A DNA stretch of 64,000 nt, from contig UCKU01000018.1 in assembly GCA_900473185.1 (NCBI GenBank), positions 1 through 64,000 of the forward strand. Direction: 5' to 3'. The first letter of the stretch is position 1, and every line of letters starts with the position of its first letter. Of the stretch, positions 51,651 to 58,865 are shown one piece after another. This stretch comes from Hyphomicrobiales bacterium (GTDB lineage: Bacteria; Pseudomonadota; Alphaproteobacteria; Rhizobiales; Rhizobiaceae). Position numbers and translations under genes: made by a program. Under the pieces are notes generated by a model. It saw only the letters and a list, made by a program, of their open reading frames with translations. It ran no database searches and was not told the DNA's origin.

Positions 51651-51667
51651 CTTGCGTCGAAATTAAA
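51651..51667 (-). promoter_or_regulatory. Ada-box-like motif, SnoaL promoter
   Basis: CTTGCGTCGAAATTAAA; the minus strand reads AAT-TTCGAC-GCAA, exactly the A-box/B-box layout of the E. coli Ada box. TATTCC (51620-51615, minus strand) lies 30 nt downstream. The flank CCGGAGTTCC is shared with the ogt2 promoter. Confidence 0.62.
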
Positions 51668-51726
51668 AGCATACGGACGACGCCAAAGCTGAGGAGCCAA
51701 CCCGAGCTATTATGCGACGCTTCACC

Positions 51727-51787
51727 GCGAACGGCGGTGGCAGCGACGCCGCTTTTCTTCTGGGTCCCGCGGTTGCGTGGGCTCTGA
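51727..51787 (+). pseudogene. Remnant of the 43-aa membrane protein gene
   Basis: 61 bases align without gaps to the 3' half of the gene at 47093-47224 (bases 47164-47224), with about 80% identity by hand count, including the same stop position. The encoded peptide is RTAVAATPLFFWVPRLRGL. The 5' half with the start codon is missing. Confidence 0.65.
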
Positions 51788-51817
51788 CATCCCCGTCCGT
51801 CGTCAGCGTCTGGCAAA

Positions 51818-52180
51818 TTACGCGGCGGCATTCGCCCCGGTTTTCGCTTCACGCCACTTGTTGAGAAACCAGCCGGCGGTCAGGCCGAGTGCTGCGCCCA
51901 TTGCCTTGACGCCTGCATCGTGAAGGCGCGCATGCCGCGTCGGCGACAGATACTGCAGATATTCGATCGCGACCGCACCGAAGATCAGCAGCACGGCAAC
52001 CGTTTTCCATTGTTTCGGATAAGCAAGAGCAAAAGCCAGCCCTGCCGCCAGGTAAGCCGCGGCACGGTCGATGTCGGGTGTTTCGATCGTGTGGGGTCGC
52101 AATTCGATCGGCGAAACTGTGACGAACAGGATGAAGGCGAGAAGAAGCCACGCCAGAAGCTTTGTGATCTTGGATGTCAT
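51818..52180 (-). CDS. VanZ-like family membrane protein
   Basis: 120 aa with three or four hydrophobic helices. The pattern FVTVSPIELRP near the start and EYLQYLSPTRHARLHDAGVKAMGAALG is typical of VanZ-like proteins. The family includes a teicoplanin-resistance protein, but most members have unknown roles. Confidence 0.8.
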   Translation of the reverse strand: MTSKITKLLAWLLLAFILFVTVSPIELRPHTIETPDIDRAAAYLAAGLAFALAYPKQWKTVAVLLIFGAVAIEYLQYLSPTRHARLHDAGVKAMGAALGLTAGWFLNKWREAKTGANAAA

Positions 52181-52375
52181 CGTGCCGTCATATTAGCAAT
52201 TGCTGTGCGCCATCAAGTTAAAAGCCGTCCACGTGACCTGGATCTTGAGCGCAATCTGAAGACGCGCTTAAGGAAGCCTTTCATCGAGCGAACCGCAAAT
52301 GGCGCAAACGGGCTTCTTTCCACACGCGGCCTGTGTCATAGCGACGTCTGGATTTTTGAAAATGGACGAACGCCA

Positions 52376-53626
52376 GTGACAAGACACGATGTCGAAGGCG
52401 CAGAAGAGGCAATGCGCAGCCTTTTCCCCGCTACGCCGCTGCAGCTCAATGATCACCTTTCCGCCCGCTACGGTGCCGATATTTGGCTGAAGCGCGAGGA
52501 TCTTTCGCCGGTGCGGTCCTACAAGATCCGCGGCGCGTTCAATTTCTTCCGCAAGGCGATTGCCGAAGGTGCGGGCGGCAAGACTTTCGTCTGCGCGTCG
52601 GCCGGCAATCACGCGCAGGGCTTTGCCTTCGTCTGCCGCCATTTCGGCGTGCCGGGTGTCGTCTTCATGCCGGTCACCACGCCGCAGCAGAAGATCGACA
52701 AGACGCGTATGTTCGGCGCCGGTTTCATCACTATCGAGCTCATCGGCGATTTCTTCGATCAGTGCTATCAGGCCGCCCGCGATCATGTGGGAGCGATCGG
52801 TGGCGTCATGGTACCGCCCTTCGACCACGTCGATATCATCGAGGGACAGGCGACCGTTGCCGCAGAAATCATGCAGCAGCTTCCCGAAGGCACGGTGCCT
52901 GACATGGTCGTCCTGCCGGTCGGCGGCGGCGGCCTTGCCGCCGGCATCACCGGTTATCTCGATGGCATCGTGCCGCAATCCGATTTCATCTTCACCGAGC
53001 CTGCCGGCGCGCCGAGCCTTCGCCGCAGCCTTGAGGCGGGGCAGGTGGTGACGCTTCCCAAGGTCGACAATTTCGTCGATGGCGCGGCCGTCGCCCGCAT
53101 CGGCGACCTGAATTTCGCAGCCCTAAAGGACTTCTCGGCCGATCAGGTCCGTCTGATGCCGGAAAACGCCATCTGCGTCACCATCCAGGAGATGCTGAAT
53201 GTCGAAGGCGTTGTGCTGGAGCCGGCCGGCGCCCTGTCGCTGACGGCGATCGCGGCTATGGATCGTGAGGCCATCAAGGGCAAGACGATCGTTGCCGTCG
53301 TCTCCGGCGGCAATTTTGATTTCGAGCGGCTGCCCGATGTCAAGGAAAGGGCGATGCGCTATGCCGGCCTGAAGAAATACTTCATCCTGCGCCTTGCCCA
53401 GCGCCCCGGCGCGCTGCGCGATTTCCTCAATCTTCTCGGACCGCATGACGATATCGCCCGCTTCGAATACCTCAAGAAATCGGCGCGCAATTTTGGTTCG
53501 ATCCTCATCGGCATCGAAACGACGGCCCCGGAAAACTTCGCGACGCTGGTCGCCAATTTCGAACGCGCCGGCATGGGCTTCGAGGACATTACCGAAAACG
53601 AGATCCTCGCAAACCTGATCATTTGA
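52376..53626 (+). CDS. ilvA: Threonine dehydratase (threonine ammonia-lyase)
   Basis: 416 aa, PLP enzyme making 2-oxobutanoate for isoleucine. PLP lysine in RSYKIRGAFN, phosphate cup VGGGGLAAG, and a C-terminal ACT-like regulatory domain (about 330-410). GTG 52376 (VTRHDVEGAEEAMRSLFPATPLQ) fits the family length; the frame extends to 51920 without homology. A 5-codon ATG frame (52362-52379) overlaps this start and may lower expression. Confidence 0.9.
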   Translation: MTRHDVEGAEEAMRSLFPATPLQLNDHLSARYGADIWLKREDLSPVRSYKIRGAFNFFRKAIAEGAGGKTFVCASAGNHAQGFAFVCRHFGVPGVVFMPVTTPQQKIDKTRMFGAGFITIELIGDFFDQCYQAARDHVGAIGGVMVPPFDHVDIIEGQATVAAEIMQQLPEGTVPDMVVLPVGGGGLAAGITGYLDGIVPQSDFIFTEPAGAPSLRRSLEAGQVVTLPKVDNFVDGAAVARIGDLNFAALKDFSADQVRLMPENAICVTIQEMLNVEGVVLEPAGALSLTAIAAMDREAIKGKTIVAVVSGGNFDFERLPDVKERAMRYAGLKKYFILRLAQRPGALRDFLNLLGPHDDIARFEYLKKSARNFGSILIGIETTAPENFATLVANFERAGMGFEDITENEILANLII

Positions 53627-53662
53627 CTTTGCGTCCACTGCACTGCGTGCTAAAGGCGGATT

Positions 53663-53992
53663 ATGGCTTCGTTCCTTTCAAACATTCTTTCGGTATTCTC
53701 CGGCGGCGGCAAATCCTCCACCGAGGCAGCTGCAGGTCCTTCCGGCGAACCGCAGCTCTATGGCGATTGCACCATCTATGCCGAGCCGCAGAAGGAAGGC
53801 GGCCAGTATCGTCTGGCCGGCCGCATCGAGAAGAAGGTTGGCGAGGACGTTCTCGTGCGCAAGTTTATTCGCGCCGATCTCTTTTCCTCGTCCGATGATG
53901 CGATCGAATGCACGGTGCGCAAGGCGCAGCAGATCATCGACCAGCACGGCCCGTCCCTCTTCAGCGATGGCGAGAAGCTTCGGCAGGTCTGA
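53663..53992 (+). CDS. HlyU family protein
   Basis: 109 aa. The segment YGDCTIYAEPQKEGGQYRLAGRIEKK and VRKAQQIIDQHG are typical of the HlyU-type family PF10115, widespread in alphaproteobacteria and annotated as transcriptional activators. The N-terminus is a Ser/Gly-rich lead. It follows ilvA by 36 nt and may be cotranscribed. Confidence 0.82.
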   Translation: MASFLSNILSVFSGGGKSSTEAAAGPSGEPQLYGDCTIYAEPQKEGGQYRLAGRIEKKVGEDVLVRKFIRADLFSSSDDAIECTVRKAQQIIDQHGPSLFSDGEKLRQV

Positions 53993-54236
53993 GCGCTCAT
54001 TAGCCGGACAAGGCTGTTCGAGCCGGCATTTCCCGTTGTTTTTCAAAACTATGACATCATTTCAGTGATGGAAATTGCTGCTTTGCTCACCTAATCTTAA
54101 AGGATTATGGTGAAGGTGGCGCCTGCAGGTTTTGCAGGGTGCCGCATGTGTTTGAGCTTTCCGGACGATTGACCAGAAGATCCGCTGCGGCGGCTGTGGC
54201 TCTCGCGCGCGGTCCTGTTGTAGGCGGAGGACCGTG

Positions 54237-55505
54237 ATGGAGCTTTTCAACTCCGCGCTCTTCATCCTCGAAGCCGTCAGCTATTTCGTGCTGATGGTCA
54301 GTCTCCTGCATTTTCGCCATCGCCTCGGATTGGGCGTCTTCCTGACGGCGCTCGGTGTCATGCATTTCATGGAGACCTATCTCGCTGCGGTCTTCTATGT
54401 TTCCCTGCCGTTCGGGAACGTCTCGCCAGGTTCTTCGATATTCTTTTCCGGCAAGCTGATGATGATCCTGATGCTCTACCTGCAAGAGGATGCAGCGACC
54501 GTCCGCCAGCCGATCTATGGTCTGTTTCTCGGTAATCTCCTGACCGTCGCCATTGCCTGGGTACTGCAGCTTCACCAGCCGCTGGAACTGTCGCCAGGCC
54601 ATCCGGCCGATGTTAATTTCCTGAAGGAAATGGGCTGGCTGATGGTGTGGGGAACGGCAATCCTCTACCTCGACTCGCTTGGCATCATCCTGCTCTACGA
54701 AAAGCTTGGCGATTTCATGCGCCGGCGCGTTGTCCTGCGCTTCATGATCTCGGGCTTCGTGGTTCTGACCTTTGACCAGATCTGTTTCTTCAGCGGCCTG
54801 CACTATTTCGTGGGCGTTCCGATGGCGGCCTTCTGGGCCGGATGGAAAGCCAAGATGCTGGCCGTCTGCCTCTATTCCCTGATGTTTGCCATCTACGAAT
54901 ACCGTATCCGCCGGGCCGGAGTTGCTGCCTCGGCCCGCTCGATCAGCGACCTCTTCGGCGATCTGACATTCCGTGAGCGCTATAACGATCTCCTGGAACG
55001 CACCGGCCGCGACATGCTGACCGGCGTCTATGACCGCAGCCGTATGGAGCTGGAGGCGCCGCTGATGGTGCGCGAGGCGCTTCGGCAGGGCCAGTATGCG
55101 ACCGTTCTCATCATCGATGCCGACCATTTCAAGGACGTCAATGACGGCTTCGGCCATCTGCAGGGCGACGAGGTTTTGAAGGCCATCGCCTCGAGGCTCG
55201 GAACGACGCTCCGCTCAAGCGACCGCATCTTCCGCTTCGGTGGCGAAGAGTTTGTTGCCGTTTGCCCCGGTACTGGCCATGAGGAGGCATTGCTGCTCGC
55301 CGAGCGCCTGCGCTGGACGATTGTGACCAGCGTCAAGACGCCCGACGATACGCCCGTATCTGTGAGCATAGGTGTCGCAACCGCGGATGAAGATGGTGGC
55401 AGCTTCACGACTGCGCTTTCGGCGGCAGACAGCCGCCTCTACGAGGCAAAGAAGAGCGGCCGCAACTGTGTCGTGGGCCGCTCCGGTGTCGTAAAAGTCA
55501 GCTAG
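54237..55505 (+). CDS. Diguanylate cyclase with membrane sensor domain
   Basis: 422 aa: about seven membrane helices (7-225), then a GGDEF domain (255-420) that makes cyclic di-GMP. The active site GGEEF is at 335-339 and the inhibitory I-site RSSD at 326-329, so it should be an active, feedback-controlled enzyme. ATG 54237 follows GGAGG with 6-nt spacing; GTG 54234 is closer and less likely. Confidence 0.92.
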   Translation: MELFNSALFILEAVSYFVLMVSLLHFRHRLGLGVFLTALGVMHFMETYLAAVFYVSLPFGNVSPGSSIFFSGKLMMILMLYLQEDAATVRQPIYGLFLGNLLTVAIAWVLQLHQPLELSPGHPADVNFLKEMGWLMVWGTAILYLDSLGIILLYEKLGDFMRRRVVLRFMISGFVVLTFDQICFFSGLHYFVGVPMAAFWAGWKAKMLAVCLYSLMFAIYEYRIRRAGVAASARSISDLFGDLTFRERYNDLLERTGRDMLTGVYDRSRMELEAPLMVREALRQGQYATVLIIDADHFKDVNDGFGHLQGDEVLKAIASRLGTTLRSSDRIFRFGGEEFVAVCPGTGHEEALLLAERLRWTIVTSVKTPDDTPVSVSIGVATADEDGGSFTTALSAADSRLYEAKKSGRNCVVGRSGVVKVS

Positions 55506-55516
55506 ATCAGGTCCGC

Positions 55517-56293
55517 TCAGGCGGTGCGGAAGATCTTGGCGCCGGAGGGAGCGCTCGTCATGCCGCCATCGACGGTAATCTCGATCCCCGTCACATTGCT
55601 GGAATCATCAGAGGCGAGATAAAGCGCAGCCTTTGCGATCTCGTCTGCTTCGCTCATGCGGCCAAGTGCGCTCATATTCCCGAGCTTTTCTTCCAGTGCC
55701 GTCATCGCGTCTTCCGTCTGCGCGTAGGGCGACCAGATCGGCGTGCGTGTGCCGCCCGGCGTTACCTGGTTGACGCGGATGCCGCGCGGTGCGAGCTCGG
55801 AGGCGAGATTGCGGGTCATGGAGCGCACGGCGCCCTTGGTGGCGGCGTAGGCCGACCAGCCCGGCGCACCGAGAACGGCGTGGACGGAGCCGTTGAGGAT
55901 GACCGAAGCGCCGTCGTTCAGATGCGGCAGTGCGGACTGAACCGTGAAGAAGACCGAGGTCAGGTTGGTGCTGATGATCTTTTCGAACTGTTCCAGCGAG
56001 GTCTGGCCGAGCGGTGTTGCGCCGCCGATACCGGCATTGGCAAAGACGATATCGAACTTGCCTACGTCAGAAGCAGCCTCGGCGAAGATCTTTTCCGCCG
56101 CTGCAACATCGGTGAGATCAATCTTCAGCGCCAGCACATCGCCGCCAAGCGCTTTCTTGGCTGCTGCGAGCGTTTCCGGGTTACGGCCGGTGATGATGAC
56201 CTTCGCGCCTTCGGCGACGAAGACCTTGGCTGTGGCAAGCCCGATACCACTGTTGCCGCCGGTAATGAGTGCGACCTTGTTCTTGAGACGCAT
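55517..56293 (-). CDS. SDR family oxidoreductase
   Basis: 258 aa classical short-chain dehydrogenase: TGGNSGIG (11-18), NAGIGG, NGSVHAV with the catalytic serine, and YAATK. The end VTGIEITVDGGMT is standard. It is divergent from a TetR gene, with two operator-like repeats between them, so TetR probably represses it. Confidence 0.9.
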   Translation of the reverse strand: MRLKNKVALITGGNSGIGLATAKVFVAEGAKVIITGRNPETLAAAKKALGGDVLALKIDLTDVAAAEKIFAEAASDVGKFDIVFANAGIGGATPLGQTSLEQFEKIISTNLTSVFFTVQSALPHLNDGASVILNGSVHAVLGAPGWSAYAATKGAVRSMTRNLASELAPRGIRVNQVTPGGTRTPIWSPYAQTEDAMTALEEKLGNMSALGRMSEADEIAKAALYLASDDSSNVTGIEITVDGGMTSAPSGAKIFRTA

Positions 56294-56326
56294 GGGAATG
56301 ACTCCTATTGGAAAATACCTCGATCT

Positions 56327-56366
56327 GGATTATGATCGGTATCTACAAGGATTATGATTGTAATCC
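56327..56366. promoter_or_regulatory. Tandem operator-like repeats, SDR/TetR
   Basis: GGATTATGATCG (from 56327) and GGATTATGATTGTAATCC (56349-56366) start 22 bp apart. The second is a palindrome with GGATTA/TAATCC arms. Both lie between the SDR start (56293) and the TetR start (56401). Confidence 0.65.
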
Positions 56367-56400
56367 ACATGAGTCAAGTCCGTATGCCAGGAGATTTTCA

Positions 56401-56979
56401 ATGGGCCATTCGCAACTGGAAAAGCAGAAGACGCACGACAGGATCGTCGAGATCGCCTCCAGGCGTCTGCGGGAGAAGGGGCTCGAGGGTATCGGCGTCG
56501 CCGATCTGATGAAGGAGGCCGGCTTGACGGTCGGCGGCTTCTACAAGCATTTTGCATCACGCGATGACATGGTGGCCGAAGCCATGAAGCTGGCTTTCGG
56601 GTCCTGGGAAGCGAAGGTGCGTTCGCAGGGCAGGGCGCCGGCAGATATTCCGATGGCGGAATATTCCGCCAACTACCTGAGCGAGATCCACCGCGATGAC
56701 GTAAGCGGCGGTTGCCCCTTTGCCGCGCTGACCGCCGACCTTGCCCGCAGCGGTGAGAAATGCCGCTCGCTTGCGACCGAACAGCTGAAGACGAATCTCG
56801 GAAACATGACAGGCCGCATGAACGCGGCCGACGAGGCTGAAGCGCGCCGCAAGGCAATCATCGTTTCGTGCCTGATGACGGGTGCGGTCGGCCTTGCACG
56901 CATTGCCGACGACGAAAAACTCTCTGAAGAAATCCTGGAAACAGTCCGGTATTTCGTCGATGGTTTCTCGGCAAAGTGA
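56401..56979 (+). CDS. TetR family transcriptional regulator
   Basis: 192 aa. The N-terminal HTH spans about 25-55 (GVADLMKEAGLTVGGFYKHFASRDDMVAEAM). The C-terminal ligand domain contains CPFAALTADLARSG. ATG 56401 is chosen after CAGGAGATTTTCA; the frame opens from 56308. The divergent SDR gene is the probable target. Confidence 0.9.
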   Translation: MGHSQLEKQKTHDRIVEIASRRLREKGLEGIGVADLMKEAGLTVGGFYKHFASRDDMVAEAMKLAFGSWEAKVRSQGRAPADIPMAEYSANYLSEIHRDDVSGGCPFAALTADLARSGEKCRSLATEQLKTNLGNMTGRMNAADEAEARRKAIIVSCLMTGAVGLARIADDEKLSEEILETVRYFVDGFSAK

Positions 56980-56981
56980 AA

Positions 56982-57001
56982 GGGCCGGCTTGCGCCGGCC
57001 C
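56982..57001. terminator. Terminator hairpin TetR / azoR
   Basis: Perfect 8-bp stem GGGCCGGC (56982-56989) with GCCGGCCC (56994-57001), 4-nt loop, between two convergent genes. T tracts are short. Confidence 0.65.
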
Positions 57002-57027
57002 CTCGAGCGGAGCTTTGAATTTGCAGG

Positions 57028-57642
57028 TTAGGCAGCGAGTGCGAGTTCCTCGACGCGCGACTTGGCGGCGCCGATGGCCTTTTCCGCAGCTTCCGGGCCG
57101 AAAGCGAGACCTTCGACATAGATGGTTTCAATGTCGGTAATGCCGAGGAAGCCGAGAACCGACTTCAGATACGGGACGGCATGGTTCATGCCGGCAGCCG
57201 GACCCTGGGAATAGACACCGCCGGAAGCGAGGACGACATAGACCTTCTTGCCGGTGGCGAGGCCGACCGGGCCGCTTTCAGTGTATTTGAAGGTCAGGCC
57301 GGCGCGGGCCACGTTATCGATCCAGGTCTTCAGCGAAGAATAGATGTTGAAGTTGATCAGGCCGGTGCCGATGACGATGCTGTCGGCTGCGAGCAGTTCG
57401 TTGACGAGTTCGTCGGAGGTCTTGACGGCAACAGCTTCCTGGGCAGTGCGGGCTTCCGGCGGCTTGCGGATGGCGGCGGTGAAGAGATCGTCGATGTGCG
57501 GCAGCGGGTTTGCAGCAAGGTCGCGGCGCACGACGACGCTACCGGGGTTCTGAGCCTTGAGCTTATCGGCGAGTTCAACAGCGATCGACGTGGAAAGGGA
57601 CTCCGAACGCGGGCTGGACGTCAGAAGAAGAATGGAAGACAT
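57028..57642 (-). CDS. azoR: FMN-dependent NADH-azoreductase
   Basis: 204 aa flavodoxin-like quinone/azo reductase. MSSILLLTSSPRSESLSTSIA starts the FMN-binding fold, and LINFNIYSSLKTWIDNVARAGLTF is characteristic of AzoR. ATG 57642 follows AGAGGAA; the frame extends to 57879 without homology. It is divergent from a LysR gene. Confidence 0.93.
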   Translation of the reverse strand: MSSILLLTSSPRSESLSTSIAVELADKLKAQNPGSVVVRRDLAANPLPHIDDLFTAAIRKPPEARTAQEAVAVKTSDELVNELLAADSIVIGTGLINFNIYSSLKTWIDNVARAGLTFKYTESGPVGLATGKKVYVVLASGGVYSQGPAAGMNHAVPYLKSVLGFLGITDIETIYVEGLAFGPEAAEKAIGAAKSRVEELALAA

Positions 57643-57743
57643 GGTTGAATTTCCTCTCGAATTGCGGTTCAGCAGCCGGTTGGGAGCGATGGCTGCTGTG
57701 TTCGAGACAAGAAATAAGGCTGGCTCAGTATCGAAAAAACTGG

Positions 57744-57765
57744 GATAATGTCGATCAAAATTATC
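57744..57765. promoter_or_regulatory. Inverted repeat, azoR/LysR region
   Basis: GATAAT (57744-57749) and ATTATC (57760-57765) with a 10-bp spacer, 17 nt before the LysR start. A LysR-type T-N11-A site is possible but not certain. Confidence 0.4.
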
Positions 57766-57782
57766 GATGGATTGGATGGAAG

Positions 57783-58751
57783 ATGCTTCCCAACCCGACA
57801 CTGGATCAATTGCAGGTTTTCCTGACGGTCGCCGAAACCGGCAGCTTTTCGGCCGCCTCGCGTGTGCTGAACCGCGCACAGTCGGTCATCAGCTACACAA
57901 TCGCCAATCTGGAAGCCCAACTTGAAGTGCCGCTCTTCGAGCGCTCCGGCGCCCGTCAGCCGAAGCTGACGGATGCAGGCAAGGCAATGCTGGAGGATGC
58001 CCGCCGCATGCTGGCCGACCTCGAGGTTATGCGCGCCCGCGTGAAAAGCATCAAGCAGGGGCTGGAGGCGGAGCTTTCTCTGGCGATCAGCGTCATGGTG
58101 CCTGCCAATGCCGTCATGATGGTGCTACGCGAATTTCGCGAGAAATTTCCCGGCGTTGCGCTCAATCTCAATGTCGGCGAGCTCGGCATGGTCATGGACA
58201 TGGTGATGAGCGACAAGGCTGATATTGGGATTGGCGGGGCCCTGGTGAGGCAGGACGATTCGCTTGTGGCCGAAAAGATCGGCTACTCGTTCATGGTCCC
58301 CGTGGTCGCACCCGATCATCCGCTGGCGAGCATTGGTCGTCCGCTGACGCTGGTTGATGTACGCGAAGAGATCCAGCTTGTGGTTTCGGATGCCTCCGGC
58401 CTGACCAAGGGGCGGGACTTCAACGTCCTGTCTTACAGGACATGGCGTGTCAGCGACATTGCAACCAAGCACCAGCTCATCAAGGGCGGTCTCGGCTGGG
58501 GTGGCCTGCCGGTTTCGCTCGTCGGAGAGGACATCATGAAGGGCAACCTGGTTGCCATCAAGTTGGAGGCTTACGAGCAGGGCGAATACCCGATTTACGC
58601 TATGTGCAAAGCGGCCAATCCGCCAGGCCCTGCCGGGCAATGGCTGATCGAGGCATTTCGCCGGCGGCTCTCCATGTGCCCGAGCCATGGCGAGATGATC
58701 AACATGCTCGGCATTGATGGGCTACATGCCATTCCCGAGGCTGCCGAATAG
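57783..58751 (+). CDS. LysR family transcriptional regulator
   Basis: 322 aa. The N-terminal HTH spans about 18-47 (TGSFSAASRVLNRAQSVISYTIANLEAQL). The C-terminal effector domain includes PDHPLASIGRPLTLVDV. ATG 57783 chosen after GGAAGATGC-like sequence. The divergent azoR gene is its probable target. Confidence 0.9.
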   Translation: MLPNPTLDQLQVFLTVAETGSFSAASRVLNRAQSVISYTIANLEAQLEVPLFERSGARQPKLTDAGKAMLEDARRMLADLEVMRARVKSIKQGLEAELSLAISVMVPANAVMMVLREFREKFPGVALNLNVGELGMVMDMVMSDKADIGIGGALVRQDDSLVAEKIGYSFMVPVVAPDHPLASIGRPLTLVDVREEIQLVVSDASGLTKGRDFNVLSYRTWRVSDIATKHQLIKGGLGWGGLPVSLVGEDIMKGNLVAIKLEAYEQGEYPIYAMCKAANPPGPAGQWLIEAFRRRLSMCPSHGEMINMLGIDGLHAIPEAAE

Positions 58752-58832
58752 TTGACGGGTTTCCGGCCATCGCACCGCGATGGCAGGCAATATCACCGCA
58801 TCGAAGCCGAGGCAGAAATGCTTGAGCGGAAA

Positions 58833-58857
58833 GGGCGCGGTTGAAGAAACCGCGCCC
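58833..58857 (-). terminator. Terminator after cpdB
   Basis: Perfect 10-bp stem GGGCGCGGTT (58833-58842) with AACCGCGCCC (58848-58857). On the minus strand a short CTTTCC follows. It is shared by the convergent LysR gene. Confidence 0.75.
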
Positions 58858-58865
58858 CTGCGGCT

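Noticed and set aside
46874..51787. Alkylation cluster as an island integrated at the tRNA-Leu gene
   Set aside because: No repeat of the tRNA 3' end and no integrase were found downstream, and codon use looks like the surroundings.
51920..52375. N-terminal extension of the threonine dehydratase frame
   Set aside because: The added 152 residues have no homology and overlap the VanZ-like gene; GTG 52376 fits family length.
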